The notes under the pieces: model-generated | What the model was told of the DNA's origin: nothing | What the model saw: only the letters and a program-made list of their open reading frames with translations | Database searches by the model: none | In this document: positions 1-7,821 of the stretch, one piece after another | Layout: each line of letters opens with the position of its first letter | Position numbering within the stretch: position 1 is the stretch's first letter | Position numbers and translations under genes: made by a program | From: Nostoc piscinale CENA21 | GTDB lineage: Bacteria; Cyanobacteriota; Cyanobacteriia; Cyanobacteriales; Nostocaceae | Direction: 5' to 3' | Assembly (NCBI RefSeq): GCF_001298445.1 | Contig: NZ_CP012036.1 | Location: forward strand, 4,824,158 to 4,888,157 | DNA length: 64,000 bases

Positions 1-472
1 GCCTATGGTGTAATTGTGTTAGTCACGAAAGGATTTAGCGCAGTTGCAGGTGGCTTTGCTTTAGCTGTGTTGATGTTACCTATAATTATTCTCACAACAG
101 AAGAAGCTTTAAAATTAGTTCCTAAAGACCAACGCCTTGCTTCTGCTGCTTTGGGTGGTACGCGGTTTCAGACAACATTTCGCATTGTAATAACTGCCGC
201 TTTACCTGCAATTACTACAGGTATTTTACTAGCGATCGCCCGCGCCGCAGGTGAAACAGCACCCCTAATTTTCACAGCATTATTTAGTTTAGATTGGTCT
301 CCAGGATTGCTAAGTCCAACAGCTTCATTACCCGTATTAATTTTTAACCTGTATAACGACCCAGATCCAGAAAAAAATCAATTGGTTTGGACTACTGCTA
401 TCGTCTTACTTGGCTTAGTTATTTGTGTAAGTTTGATTTCGCGCTTAATCACAAGTAAGAAAAAAAATTTAG
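1..472 (+). CDS. pstA: Phosphate ABC transporter permease PstA, C-terminal part (gene starts outside window)
   Basis: This is the C-terminal part of the inner-membrane permease that, with PstC, forms the phosphate channel driven by PstB. The frame is open from base 1, so the true start lies upstream. The visible part has the cytoplasmic EAA-type loop that contacts the ATPase (acidic residues at EEALKLVPKDQR, then SAALGGTRFQT) and hydrophobic segments near ITTGILLAIA and TAIVLLGLVICVSLI. As written, the frame runs on without a stop into pstB. An A8 run at 460-467 sits exactly where the permease should end; with seven A's a TAG appears at 470-472. I place the end there and treat the apparent fusion as a likely base-calling artefact. 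The family call is firm; the end is inferred. Confidence 0.85.
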
Positions 473-501
473 TTAAAAACTCTTTCGTGATTCTAATAAA
501 C

Positions 502-1281
502 ATGAATAATCTCAATCCCGCCATCAAAGTTAAAAACCTCAGCTTTTATTACAATACTTCTAAAGCAATTGAAGGCATATCAATAGATATTTATCAAAAT
601 CAAGTAACGGCAATTATTGGCCCTAGTGGTTGTGGTAAGTCCACTTTTATCAAAACTCTAAATCGGATTAGTGAATTAGAAGGGCTAGTCAAAGTAGAAG
701 GAAGAGTAGAATTATTTGGTCAAAATATTTACGACCCAAAAATTAACGTCAACCGCCTGCGTCGTCAAATTGGGATGGTATTTCAAAAACCCAATCCCTT
801 TCCGATTAGTATTTATGAAAATGTTGCTTATGGAGTCAGAATAGCAGGTAGGCGATCGCAAACAGAAGTAGATGAAATTGTCGAGACAGCCTTAAAAGGT
901 GCAGCTTTGTGGGACGAGGTAAAAGATAAACTACATAAATCTGCGTTAGGACTTTCTGGGGGTCAACAACAACGACTTTGTATAGCCCGTGCTTTAGCCA
1001 TTAAACCCAAAGTACTGTTAATGGATGAACCTTGTTCAGCCCTTGACCCAATAGCAACGATGAAAGTTGAAGAATTAATTCACAGTCTGCGTTCAGAATT
1101 AACAATTGCCATTGTTACCCATAACATGCAGCAAGCAGCCCGTGTCTCTGATTTTACAGCTTTCTTCAGCACCGACGAAAGCCGAATTGGTCAAATGGTG
1201 GAATTTGGTGTCACAAATCAAATATTTTATAACCCCATCGATGCACGTACCCATGACTATGTTTCAGGGCGTTTTGGTTAA
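502..1281 (+). CDS. pstB: Phosphate ABC transporter ATP-binding protein PstB
   Basis: This is the cytoplasmic ATPase that powers high-affinity phosphate import through PstA/PstC. Counting from the Met codon at 502, it is 259 residues, the normal length for the family. Visible motifs are Walker A GPSGCGKST (about residues 40-48), the Q-loop FQKPNPFP typical of PstB, signature LSGGQQQR, Walker B VLLMDEP followed by CSALDP, and the switch histidine in VTHN. No good Shine-Dalgarno precedes 502, which fits translation coupled to pstA. The reading frame is continuous with pstA in the given sequence, but the Met start and normal length argue for a separate protein. Confidence 0.93.
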   Translation: MNNLNPAIKVKNLSFYYNTSKAIEGISIDIYQNQVTAIIGPSGCGKSTFIKTLNRISELEGLVKVEGRVELFGQNIYDPKINVNRLRRQIGMVFQKPNPFPISIYENVAYGVRIAGRRSQTEVDEIVETALKGAALWDEVKDKLHKSALGLSGGQQQRLCIARALAIKPKVLLMDEPCSALDPIATMKVEELIHSLRSELTIAIVTHNMQQAARVSDFTAFFSTDESRIGQMVEFGVTNQIFYNPIDARTHDYVSGRFG

Positions 1282-1365
1282 TTCTTTAGCTGCCATTTTA
1301 TAATGCGATCGCACTTGCTCATGTTCTTCTGGTTTCAGAAATCAAATCAAATTCCTATACTATAT

Positions 1366-1389
1366 TAGTAGGAATTATTTTTACTACTA
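1366..1389 (+). promoter_or_regulatory. Candidate operator of the RHH antitoxin gene
   Basis: A perfect 6-bp inverted repeat (TAGTAG at 1366-1371, CTACTA at 1384-1389) with a 12-nt A/T-rich spacer ends 12 bp before the start codon of the ribbon-helix-helix gene. RHH antitoxins usually bind short inverted repeats over their own promoter, so autoregulation is a reasonable inference. A ribosome-binding site (GGTAGGAAG) follows at 1393-1401. Confidence 0.4.
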
Positions 1390-1401
1390 TTTGGTAGGAA
1401 G

Positions 1402-1617
1402 ATGAAAGTCGAAAAACTATCTATTTCTTTACCACTGAATTTAGTGGAGTTTATCGAGAATTACAAGCTGAATAAAGGATGTAAATCTCGTTCTCAGGTA
1501 ATTGAACAAGCATTAGAATTGCTGCGAAATCAAGAACTAGAAGAAGCTTACCGCCAAGCATCTGCTGAAGTTGATAGTGCTTGGGATGTAACAATAGCAG
1601 ATGGTTTAACAATTTAA
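1402..1617 (+). CDS. Ribbon-helix-helix (CopG/ParD-like) antitoxin-type regulator, solitary
   Basis: This is a 71-residue protein. The N-terminal beta-strand (KLSISLPLNLVEFIENY) followed by two short helices with SRSQVIEQALELL is the classic ribbon-helix-helix DNA-binding fold of CopG/ParD/MazE-like antitoxins. The C-terminal tail, rich in acidic and small residues (SAEVDSAWDVTIADGL), would be the toxin-binding part. A strong RBS (AGGAAG) sits directly before ATG 1402. No toxin gene (MazF, ParE or PIN) follows: the next 195 bp hold only a repeat element. It is therefore either an orphan antitoxin or a free-standing repressor. The fold is confident; the toxin partner and regulon are unknown. 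Confidence 0.7.
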   Translation: MKVEKLSISLPLNLVEFIENYKLNKGCKSRSQVIEQALELLRNQELEEAYRQASAEVDSAWDVTIADGLTI

Positions 1618-1652
1618 AAGCAGAAATGATGATATAGCATTTACTAATCTAC

Positions 1653-1734
1653 TGAGGTACAGACTTATCTATTTTCATCTGCGTTCATCCGCGTCCATCT
1701 GCGGTTAATTTTAATTATTTTTTCCTGTACTTCA
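1653..1734. repeat. Small MITE-like intergenic repeat with 10-bp terminal inverted repeats
   Basis: TGAGGTACAG (1653-1662) and CTGTACTTCA (1725-1734) are inverted repeats with one mismatch. They enclose a segment with tctgcgttcatccgcgtcc, a kind of sequence scattered between genes in Nostoc-type genomes. It is non-coding and lies between a plus-strand and a minus-strand gene end. No target duplication could be recognised. Confidence 0.4.
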
Positions 1735-1812
1735 CTGAGTCGATAACCGCTATAAATCAGGACTGAGAATGAACACAACACATTTCTCATTCCCAATCCC
1801 TTACGCTATTAA

Positions 1813-3858
1813 CTATCGCCAATCTTCCCAGTTTTGATTAAAAATGGAAGTATCAGGGAAAGCGGTAGGATTGCCGTTTTTCTCTAATAAACTTTTTAAG
1901 GCTTGCAGTTGCGGTTCTGCTTTGGGCAAATCATCTACTAGTTGATAAGGTGCAACATTATTTTTTAAAGCAAAAGCAGCCACAGTTCCCGCCGCCGCAC
2001 CAGAAGACCATTCAAAGGAATGTACGCGATATGCAGCCGCAGCAATATGGCTGGTAGCAATACTTTTACCACCAACGATTAAATTATCAATTTTTTGGGG
2101 AATCATCGCCCGCAGTGCAATTTGAAACGGATAAGCCTGTCCCGCGCCGCGCCTTTCTCCCGGACGTTCTTTATTTCCTGGGGCTTCTGGCGGACTTTGA
2201 ACCATGCAAGGATGAAAGTCGATAGCGTAGTGACCAATACCCACCGCATCAGGATAAATTGTGGAACGGCTACGGCGTAAAGCTTTATCTGGTGAGACTT
2301 GACCAGTAATCACAGATGCAGCCTCTAAACCTGCGAGTGTTGCTTTTAACTGACGATAGGTATCCGCAGATAAGGTTTTGCGATAGTACTCATCGTTGTA
2401 GTTGCGCCGAGAAATATCAACTTCCCAAATCGTGAAGCCTTCCGGTTGTCCCCAACTAGGACGACCAATTATTCGCCTACCTTCTCGCATATAGGGATAT
2501 TTTGATAAACCATGCACCGTACCCATTGGGGAATTTAAGCCAGACAGAAATCTATTATTAGTTTGCTGTTGTTTCACACCCTTACCTAACTGGGAATCTG
2601 TAGTGCCAGCTACTAGCCAGTAATAATAAGAAAGAGCGTTTTCTTCGCCTCTGCGGAGAGTTTCTGTCCGCAGTCCCCCCATCCAGCCGCCTGGTTTTAA
2701 CTGGCCTGTAGCTTGCAGTTGCTGGCGAGTGTAAATCAAGTTATCTTTGGCTGTTCCTGGACGGTAATCGTTACCCCAAGTCCAGTTTTGCATCGAAATA
2801 TCCCCTGGTGTGGGTGCAGTGAATTTCACGCCGTTAAATTGTGTAGGTTGTCCGGGATTTGGATGCCGTATCCGGCGGTAGGTGAAAACTAAGCCAAAGT
2901 CTGCTAATCTTTTTAATTCATAGCTAAAATATGGTGAATACTGTAAATAAAATGGGGGCATGATTTGGGGTTGCGGTTCTTTAGTAGCCTCCATTGCAAA
3001 GGTATAAGTAAAACCTTGGGTACAGTAAGGATCATTGCTGGTGCTAGAAGAAGATGGTTCGAGGAAAGAACGCGCATCAATACCCAAACGATAGGGAACA
3101 TCAGCTAAGGCGATGATTTCGCCAGTTTCGCTGGTATCGACAACATACCACTTAGGAGAATTGCTGGTGGTTGACTTTTTGGGAACCTTGGGAACAAAGC
3201 GGATAATTTTTTTGCTCAATCGCGATGAATTTTGGTAGCGATAGGCATCTTCAATAGTTTGAGATAAGGTAAAAGTGTTGAGAGGTGGTGCGCCTTTGGC
3301 TGGTTGATGTTGAATAGCGATCGCACCTTCAATGATTTTCCGATTCTGACTAATATTTAATTCCTTAATCACCGTGTTGGGAAACCATTCCAACTTACCC
3401 TTACCCTTTTTTTCTGCATCCTTGAGCATTTGCGTCATAATGATGTGTGCATCACGAGGCAGAAAGCAAGAATCACTTACCCAGCACTCACCAGGGTTAA
3501 GTTTGCCGTAATAGCGTTGAATCCGGTTGCGTAATTCAGTATACCCGCGAGAATAGAATTGGCGATCGCGTTGGGTTGGTCGTTCATCTAACGCAGATGT
3601 CCCCTGAGAAGAAATTTGTCCCCCTAACCAGTCGGTAATTTCTGTTAAACATACTGTTCGTCCTGCTAGTAACCCCTCGTAAGCCGTGGCTACCCCAGAC
3701 AGTCCGCCACCTACTACTAACATCTCGCAGTTGACTGTTTTATCTGGGGTTCTTGGTGATGCAGCAACAATAGTAGACTCAGGTAACAAATATGTGGAAA
3801 CTAAGCTAACACTGAAGAGTAATGCTTGAAAACCAGCTACTTTGTGTCTGCGCTTCAT
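1813..3858 (-). CDS. Exported FAD-dependent oxidoreductase
   Basis: This is an FAD-dependent oxidoreductase of about 681 residues. I place the start at the ATG of MKRRHKVAG (3858): it begins a clean signal peptide (KRRHK, hydrophobic core, then an alanine-rich site near IVAASP), whereas the longer frame from 3924 adds 22 residues in front. After the signal come the dinucleotide-binding motif LVVGGGLSGVATAYEGLLAG, a GGQ segment, and a C-terminal FAD region (NLIVGGKSIATSHIAAAAYR) ending in GAAAGTVAAFAL. This layout matches the FAD_oxidored family of large secreted proteins. The substrate is not evident. The gene is monocistronic and convergent with the RHH gene. Confidence 0.75.
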   Translation of the reverse strand: MKRRHKVAGFQALLFSVSLVSTYLLPESTIVAASPRTPDKTVNCEMLVVGGGLSGVATAYEGLLAGRTVCLTEITDWLGGQISSQGTSALDERPTQRDRQFYSRGYTELRNRIQRYYGKLNPGECWVSDSCFLPRDAHIIMTQMLKDAEKKGKGKLEWFPNTVIKELNISQNRKIIEGAIAIQHQPAKGAPPLNTFTLSQTIEDAYRYQNSSRLSKKIIRFVPKVPKKSTTSNSPKWYVVDTSETGEIIALADVPYRLGIDARSFLEPSSSSTSNDPYCTQGFTYTFAMEATKEPQPQIMPPFYLQYSPYFSYELKRLADFGLVFTYRRIRHPNPGQPTQFNGVKFTAPTPGDISMQNWTWGNDYRPGTAKDNLIYTRQQLQATGQLKPGGWMGGLRTETLRRGEENALSYYYWLVAGTTDSQLGKGVKQQQTNNRFLSGLNSPMGTVHGLSKYPYMREGRRIIGRPSWGQPEGFTIWEVDISRRNYNDEYYRKTLSADTYRQLKATLAGLEAASVITGQVSPDKALRRSRSTIYPDAVGIGHYAIDFHPCMVQSPPEAPGNKERPGERRGAGQAYPFQIALRAMIPQKIDNLIVGGKSIATSHIAAAAYRVHSFEWSSGAAAGTVAAFALKNNVAPYQLVDDLPKAEPQLQALKSLLEKNGNPTAFPDTSIFNQNWEDWR

Positions 3859-3939
3859 GATGAGAAAACTTTTTCTACTCCTTTGCCAACTTGTAGACGG
3901 TACCATTTCGGAAATGTTCACCACAAGTCACTAAAGAGG

Positions 3940-4110
3940 TAGAGGACAAGGGGCAGGGTGCGGGGTGCAAGGGGGAAGAATCAGGTTTTTGACGTTCTGC
4001 CCCAAAAACATTGATTTAGGGTATATGGGTGTAAGGGCTTCGCAGTCAGCTTCTCGAACTCACTGTGAAAGCCTACCCCTTACAGTCTCCCTTGCCCCCT
4101 GCACCCCTGC
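3940..4110. repeat. Heptamer-type repeats in inverted arrangement
   Basis: The stretch holds G-rich heptamer-like units (aggacaaggggcagggtgcgg) and, about 100 bp later, their approximate reverse complement (cttgccccctgcacccctgcc), so it could form a large imperfect hairpin. Heptameric short tandem repeats are typical of heterocystous cyanobacteria. No gene is seen. Confidence 0.45.
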
Positions 4111-4119
4111 CTCTGTTGA

Positions 4120-5163
4120 CTAATCCTTCATCGCCATTACCTTGGGAGTTTCTGGCTGTAGTAAGCCGTTTAACAGCGATGCTGGACGATGGGTATAAGG
4201 CCAAGCAAAGGCGTGGCGAAAAGCCGCTTCTTGGCAAGCTTGTAGCTGTGCAAAGCCAATAATGTCGTAAGTCAAGAGATTTTCATATTCAAATGGCAAA
4301 CGGACATTGTGTAACCCAGCATTATCTGTACAAATTGCAATATCTACCCCAGCCTCAAAACAACGGTCAAAAACTAATTTGAGTTGGCGGATATCCTGTA
4401 AAGTGCCTGTTTTAATGTATGTGGTTGGGCAAACTTCCAAACACTGTCCGCGTCTGGCAATTTCCGGCAGTAACTCTGGATACAATAACGGAATTTGGAT
4501 ACCGTGACCAATGCGTTTGAGATAAGGTAAAAGTTCTGGGTAACAACCAGCAGTGGTTTCGTAAAGGTGTCCGGTAGTGTTAACACCTTGCGATCGCGCA
4601 TAATCATACAAACTAATCCATTCTTGCAGGCGATCGGCGTAATAGCTATCACCCCCAGCCACATCTATCCCACAAACATATTGTCTGTTCTCCACAGCCA
4701 AATCAATAATCGCCTTATTTACCTCAAACGGCAGGCGCGAGTGCATACACAGAATTTGACTCGTCACAATCGGACATTCTTGAATATGACTAGCCTTACC
4801 CACCACATCCACAATTTCTGCCATTTTGTCAATTCTTTTTGATTGACTCAGATGTTCTGGTGTTCGTAGATATGGGGTATAGCGCAGTTCCAGATAAGCC
4901 AAATTTTCAAATATATAAGCACCCCGCACCAAGCGATAAATAAAGTAAGGCAAAGTCTCTACTGTTTGCACACTTTCTACTAAAGTATGCAATTCCAAAT
5001 ATTCATCTAAGGTGTTACGAGGTCTGGTATAAAAATCCTCAAACTCTCCGTAGTTAGGAAAGCGAGAAATTAATTCTGTAGAATGTCGCTCAAAATATCG
5101 CCATAAAACGCGCGGTACAACAGAACCACCCAAATGTCTGTGTAATTCAGCATGTAAAGCCAT
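4120..5163 (-). CDS. Adenosine-deaminase-like metallo-hydrolase
   Basis: This 347-residue protein belongs to the adenosine/AMP deaminase branch of the amidohydrolase superfamily, which hydrolytically removes an amino group from purine rings. Zinc ligands and catalytic residues can be placed: HAELHRHLGGS at residues 4-14 (usually HxH), GHLYET (the H...E of the usual HAGE), RIGHG (catalytic His) and ICTDNAG (the zinc-binding Asp of the usual TDDP). The second Asp of TDDP is replaced by Asn, and HAGE is HLYE, so the substrate may not be plain adenosine. A candidate NtcA-type promoter lies upstream, suggesting nitrogen control. It is divergent from purA, which fits purine metabolism. Confidence 0.75.
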   Translation of the reverse strand: MALHAELHRHLGGSVVPRVLWRYFERHSTELISRFPNYGEFEDFYTRPRNTLDEYLELHTLVESVQTVETLPYFIYRLVRGAYIFENLAYLELRYTPYLRTPEHLSQSKRIDKMAEIVDVVGKASHIQECPIVTSQILCMHSRLPFEVNKAIIDLAVENRQYVCGIDVAGGDSYYADRLQEWISLYDYARSQGVNTTGHLYETTAGCYPELLPYLKRIGHGIQIPLLYPELLPEIARRGQCLEVCPTTYIKTGTLQDIRQLKLVFDRCFEAGVDIAICTDNAGLHNVRLPFEYENLLTYDIIGFAQLQACQEAAFRHAFAWPYTHRPASLLNGLLQPETPKVMAMKD

Positions 5164-5217
5164 AGTAATTTATTTAGAAAATTTCATTAATGGTAACAAA
5201 AACATTAAGAAGAAAAA

Positions 5218-5259
5218 CATATACTGAGAGTAAGATTTTGTAAAGGTACGGTTAACTAC
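5218..5259 (-). promoter_or_regulatory. Candidate NtcA-activated promoter of the deaminase-like gene
   Basis: GTA-N8-TAC, the palindromic NtcA consensus, is matched perfectly at 5246-5259. Read on the minus strand, a TATATG hexamer at 5218-5223 begins exactly 22 nt downstream of it, the usual spacing between NtcA box and -10 in class II NtcA promoters. The predicted start site would lie roughly 45-50 bp before the ATG at 5163. The match is exact, but binding is inferred. Confidence 0.5.
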
Positions 5260-5651
5260 CAGAATTTCGGCGGAAATTGCGAATTTTAATAGTTAATAAT
5301 CAGGAGAACAACGCTCAGAATCTGATTTGATTTTTGCAGAAGCTCCGTACATATCAATTAAGACTTCAGTTACTAAAAATTAGAATTAAGAAATAATTAA
5401 GTGTGATTGCGTTCACCACTTTGGCTGTTAATTGCAACTAGAGAACTCGGAGAGCAAAATCTTGAATGATTTACAATCATATATCTCCCTTGCCTCACTG
5501 ATATCTCTCAATTGGTATCTCAAATAGGATTGCGATCGCTATCTACTTTCTTTGACACAAAAAACAAGTATAAACTCATACAAATTATTATTTTTTGACG
5601 AGATTTTATTAGCAACCAGCCACAACCCCCAAAGTTTGTTCCTTAGATAAC
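5260..5651. other. Intergenic region between divergent purine genes, no gene seen
   Basis: About 390 bp of A/T-rich sequence with one HIP1 site (near 5533). No open frame of note, RNA gene or strong hairpin was recognised. It separates the candidate NtcA promoter from the purA promoter. Confidence 0.5.
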
Positions 5652-5679
5652 TTGACATATTCGGTTATATATGTATAGA
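5652..5679 (+). promoter_or_regulatory. Probable sigma-70-type promoter of purA
   Basis: TTGACA at 5652-5657 and TATAGA at 5674-5679 are separated by 16 bp. This is close to consensus and about 40 bp upstream of the purA start codon. Confidence 0.55.
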
Positions 5680-5718
5680 ATAGCGATTTGTGGAAACTTT
5701 ACCTCATAATATAAACGC

Positions 5719-7062
5719 TTGGCTAACGTCATTGTCATAGGTGCTCAGTGGGGCGACGAAGGGAAGGGTAAAATCACCGACTTACTCAGCCGTTCCGCAG
5801 ATGTAGTGGTACGTTACCAAGGGGGTGTCAATGCTGGGCATACAATCGTAGCTCAGAACCAAACTTTTAAACTCCACCTGATTCCCTCTGGTATTTTGTA
5901 TCCAGATACCGAGTGCATCATTGGCTGTGGGACAGTCATTGATCCACAGGTTTTGATTGCAGAACTCGACCAACTAGAAAAACTCAATATCTCCACTGCC
6001 AAACTGTTGATATCTGAGACAGCTCATGTCACGATGCCATACCATCGGTTGATTGACAAGGCATCAGAAGAACGGCGGGGAAGCCATAAAATCGGCACAA
6101 CAGGTCGAGGAATTGGCCCAACTTATGCTGATAAATCAGAGCGTACAGGCATCAGAGTTTTAGATTTGATGGACTCCGAAGGTCTGCGCGACCAGTTAGA
6201 GTGGACAATCAATTATAAAAATGTCATTTTAGAAAAACTTTACAACCTGCCACCACTAGACCCGAAAAAAGTCATTGACGAGTATTTAGGTTATGCAGAT
6301 CGCCTGCGTCCTTACGTGATTGACACATCGTTGAAAATATACGATGCCATTCTGCGAAGACGCAACATCTTGTTTGAAGGAGCGCAAGGCACACTCCTAG
6401 ACTTAGATCATGGCACTTATCCTTATGTTACCTCCTCTAACCCTGTAGCGGGTGGAGCTTGCGTAGGTACAGGATTAGGGCCGACAATGATAGACCGGGT
6501 AATTGGTGTATCCAAAGCCTATACCACCCGCGTGGGAGAAGGGCCGTTCCCCACAGAACTACAAGGAGAGTTAGGCGAACATTTGTGCGATCGCGGTGCG
6601 GAATTCGGCACAACCACCGGACGTAAGCGGCGCTGTGGCTGGTTTGATGCCGTAATTGGTCGCTATGCCGTGCGGATTAACGGGATGGATTGTATGGCCA
6701 TTACCAAACTTGATGTGCTTGACGAACTAGCGGAAATTCAAGTTTGCGTCGCCTATGAAATTGATGGCGAACGCTGCGAACATTTCCCCACCAGCGCCCG
6801 CCAGTTTGCCCGTTGTCGCCCCATCTACAAAACCTTACCAGGATGGCAGCAGTCTACAAGTGACTGCCGTACCTTAGAAGACTTGCCACAGCAAGCCCTA
6901 GACTACCTAAAATTCTTAGCAGAATTAATGGAAGTCCCAATTGCGATCGTCTCTTTAGGCGCAAGTCGCGATCAAACCATAATTGTAGAAGACCCCATTC
7001 ACGGCCCCAAACGTGCATTACTACACGCTGACGGCACACCTGCCTCCTTGCTGAGTGCATAG
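5719..7062 (+). CDS. purA: Adenylosuccinate synthetase PurA
   Basis: This enzyme catalyses GTP-dependent condensation of IMP with aspartate, the first committed step to AMP. The 447-residue sequence carries the family's N-terminal P-loop-like GAQWGDEGKGK (about residues 7-17), NAGHT, the IMP-binding TTGRGIGPTYADK, EGAQGTLLD, TTGRKRRCGWFD and a C-terminal guanine-binding TKLDVLD. Translation starts at TTG (5719): no ATG is near, and family N-termini begin at ANVIVIG. A good promoter lies just upstream. Length and motifs are normal. Confidence 0.97.
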   Translation: MANVIVIGAQWGDEGKGKITDLLSRSADVVVRYQGGVNAGHTIVAQNQTFKLHLIPSGILYPDTECIIGCGTVIDPQVLIAELDQLEKLNISTAKLLISETAHVTMPYHRLIDKASEERRGSHKIGTTGRGIGPTYADKSERTGIRVLDLMDSEGLRDQLEWTINYKNVILEKLYNLPPLDPKKVIDEYLGYADRLRPYVIDTSLKIYDAILRRRNILFEGAQGTLLDLDHGTYPYVTSSNPVAGGACVGTGLGPTMIDRVIGVSKAYTTRVGEGPFPTELQGELGEHLCDRGAEFGTTTGRKRRCGWFDAVIGRYAVRINGMDCMAITKLDVLDELAEIQVCVAYEIDGERCEHFPTSARQFARCRPIYKTLPGWQQSTSDCRTLEDLPQQALDYLKFLAELMEVPIAIVSLGASRDQTIIVEDPIHGPKRALLHADGTPASLLSA

Positions 7063-7163
7063 TATTTAGTCATTCGTCATTGGTCATTCTTCATTCTTCT
7101 AAATGACAAACGACAAATGACAAAGGACAAACGACAAATGACAAATGACAAAGGACAAACAAC
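7063..7163. repeat. Heptameric short tandem repeat array (ATGACAA / GGACAAA units)
   Basis: The 100 bp between purA and rplY are largely near-identical 7-mers (aatgacaaacgacaaatgac and so on). The 5' part (cattcgtcattggtcattc) is roughly their reverse complement, giving an imperfect foldback. This is a typical short tandemly repeated repetitive sequence of Nostoc-type genomes. Confidence 0.7.
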
Positions 7164-7464
7164 ATGACTGTGACAGTTGAATCTCAAAAGCGCCCAGAAG
7201 GCAGTAAACCAAATGCTTTGCGTCGTTCTGGTTTAATCCCCGCAAATTTATACGGACACAACGGTTCCGAATCTATTTCTTTAGTAGTTGATGCCAAAGA
7301 GGTTGAGCGCCTGCTTAAAAAAAGCGGCTGTGAACAAAACAGAAATTGAACTCAACATTCCTGATCTGCAATGGACTGGTAAAACAGTTTTAAAAGAAGT
7401 TCAAGTCCATCCAGCAAAGGGTACACCCTACCACTTGAGTTTTTATGCTGGTGCGAAACGCTAG
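7164..7464 (+). CDS. rplY: Ribosomal protein bL25 (frame interrupted at a poly-A run)
   Basis: bL25 is the 5S-rRNA-binding protein of the 50S subunit. The first frame gives VESQKRPEGSKPNALRRSG...PANLYGHNG...ERLLKK, the typical L25/Ctc N-terminus. At an A7 run (7317-7323) the frame breaks; with six A's it continues as AAVNKTEIELNIPDLQ...VQVHPAKGTPYHLSFYAGAKR and ends at TAG 7462-7464. This yields 99 residues, normal for the short cyanobacterial form. I therefore annotate one gene with a probable base-calling insertion. A rho-independent terminator follows. Confidence 0.88.
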
Positions 7465-7522
7465 AACAATTGCATTATTTGTTTTTCTAGATAGTTTAAC
7501 TGTGAAATAATTGCTGATGATG

Positions 7523-7546
7523 CCAGGGGTAAAACCCTGGTTTTTT
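7523..7546 (+). terminator. Rho-independent terminator of rplY
   Basis: A perfect stem CCAGGG/CCCTGG (7523-7528 and 7535-7540) with a GTAAAA loop is followed directly by six T's. Confidence 0.85.
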
Positions 7547-7601
7547 GTTAAGCCAGCAGAAAAAGTCTGAAGTATGAAATTAAGAAAGCCATATTGCGCT
7601 T

Positions 7602-7692
7602 AGGACTTACGCAAGAATTCTCTCAAACTCTTATAACTTCGTGTCCTTAGCGTCCTTTGCGGTTAGTTTTTTCATAATTTTGCGTAAGTCCT
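7602..7692. repeat. MITE-like element with 13-bp perfect terminal inverted repeats
   Basis: AGGACTTACGCAA (7602-7614) and TTGCGTAAGTCCT (7680-7692) are perfect inverted repeats around about 65 bp containing cttataacttcgtgtcctta. A close relative of this core lies at 29015-29085 (aacttacgcaaaaacc, ctttgtgtcctttgcgccct). It is non-coding, and the ends suggest a miniature transposable element. Confidence 0.6.
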
Positions 7693-7821
7693 GACTCTGT
7701 TGGCGATTTGTAATTGTTGCTTGATTTCACCAGTAGCATACTAGTATTTTTATTCAGCATGGAAAAACTCATAAACATAAAAATCTTATTTTCCTAGCCT
7801 CTAACCTCTAACAACAAAAAT

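Noticed and set aside
7063..7163. CRISPR-like appearance of regular short repeats
   Set aside because: Units are seven bases without spacers; this is a short tandem repeat, not a CRISPR array.
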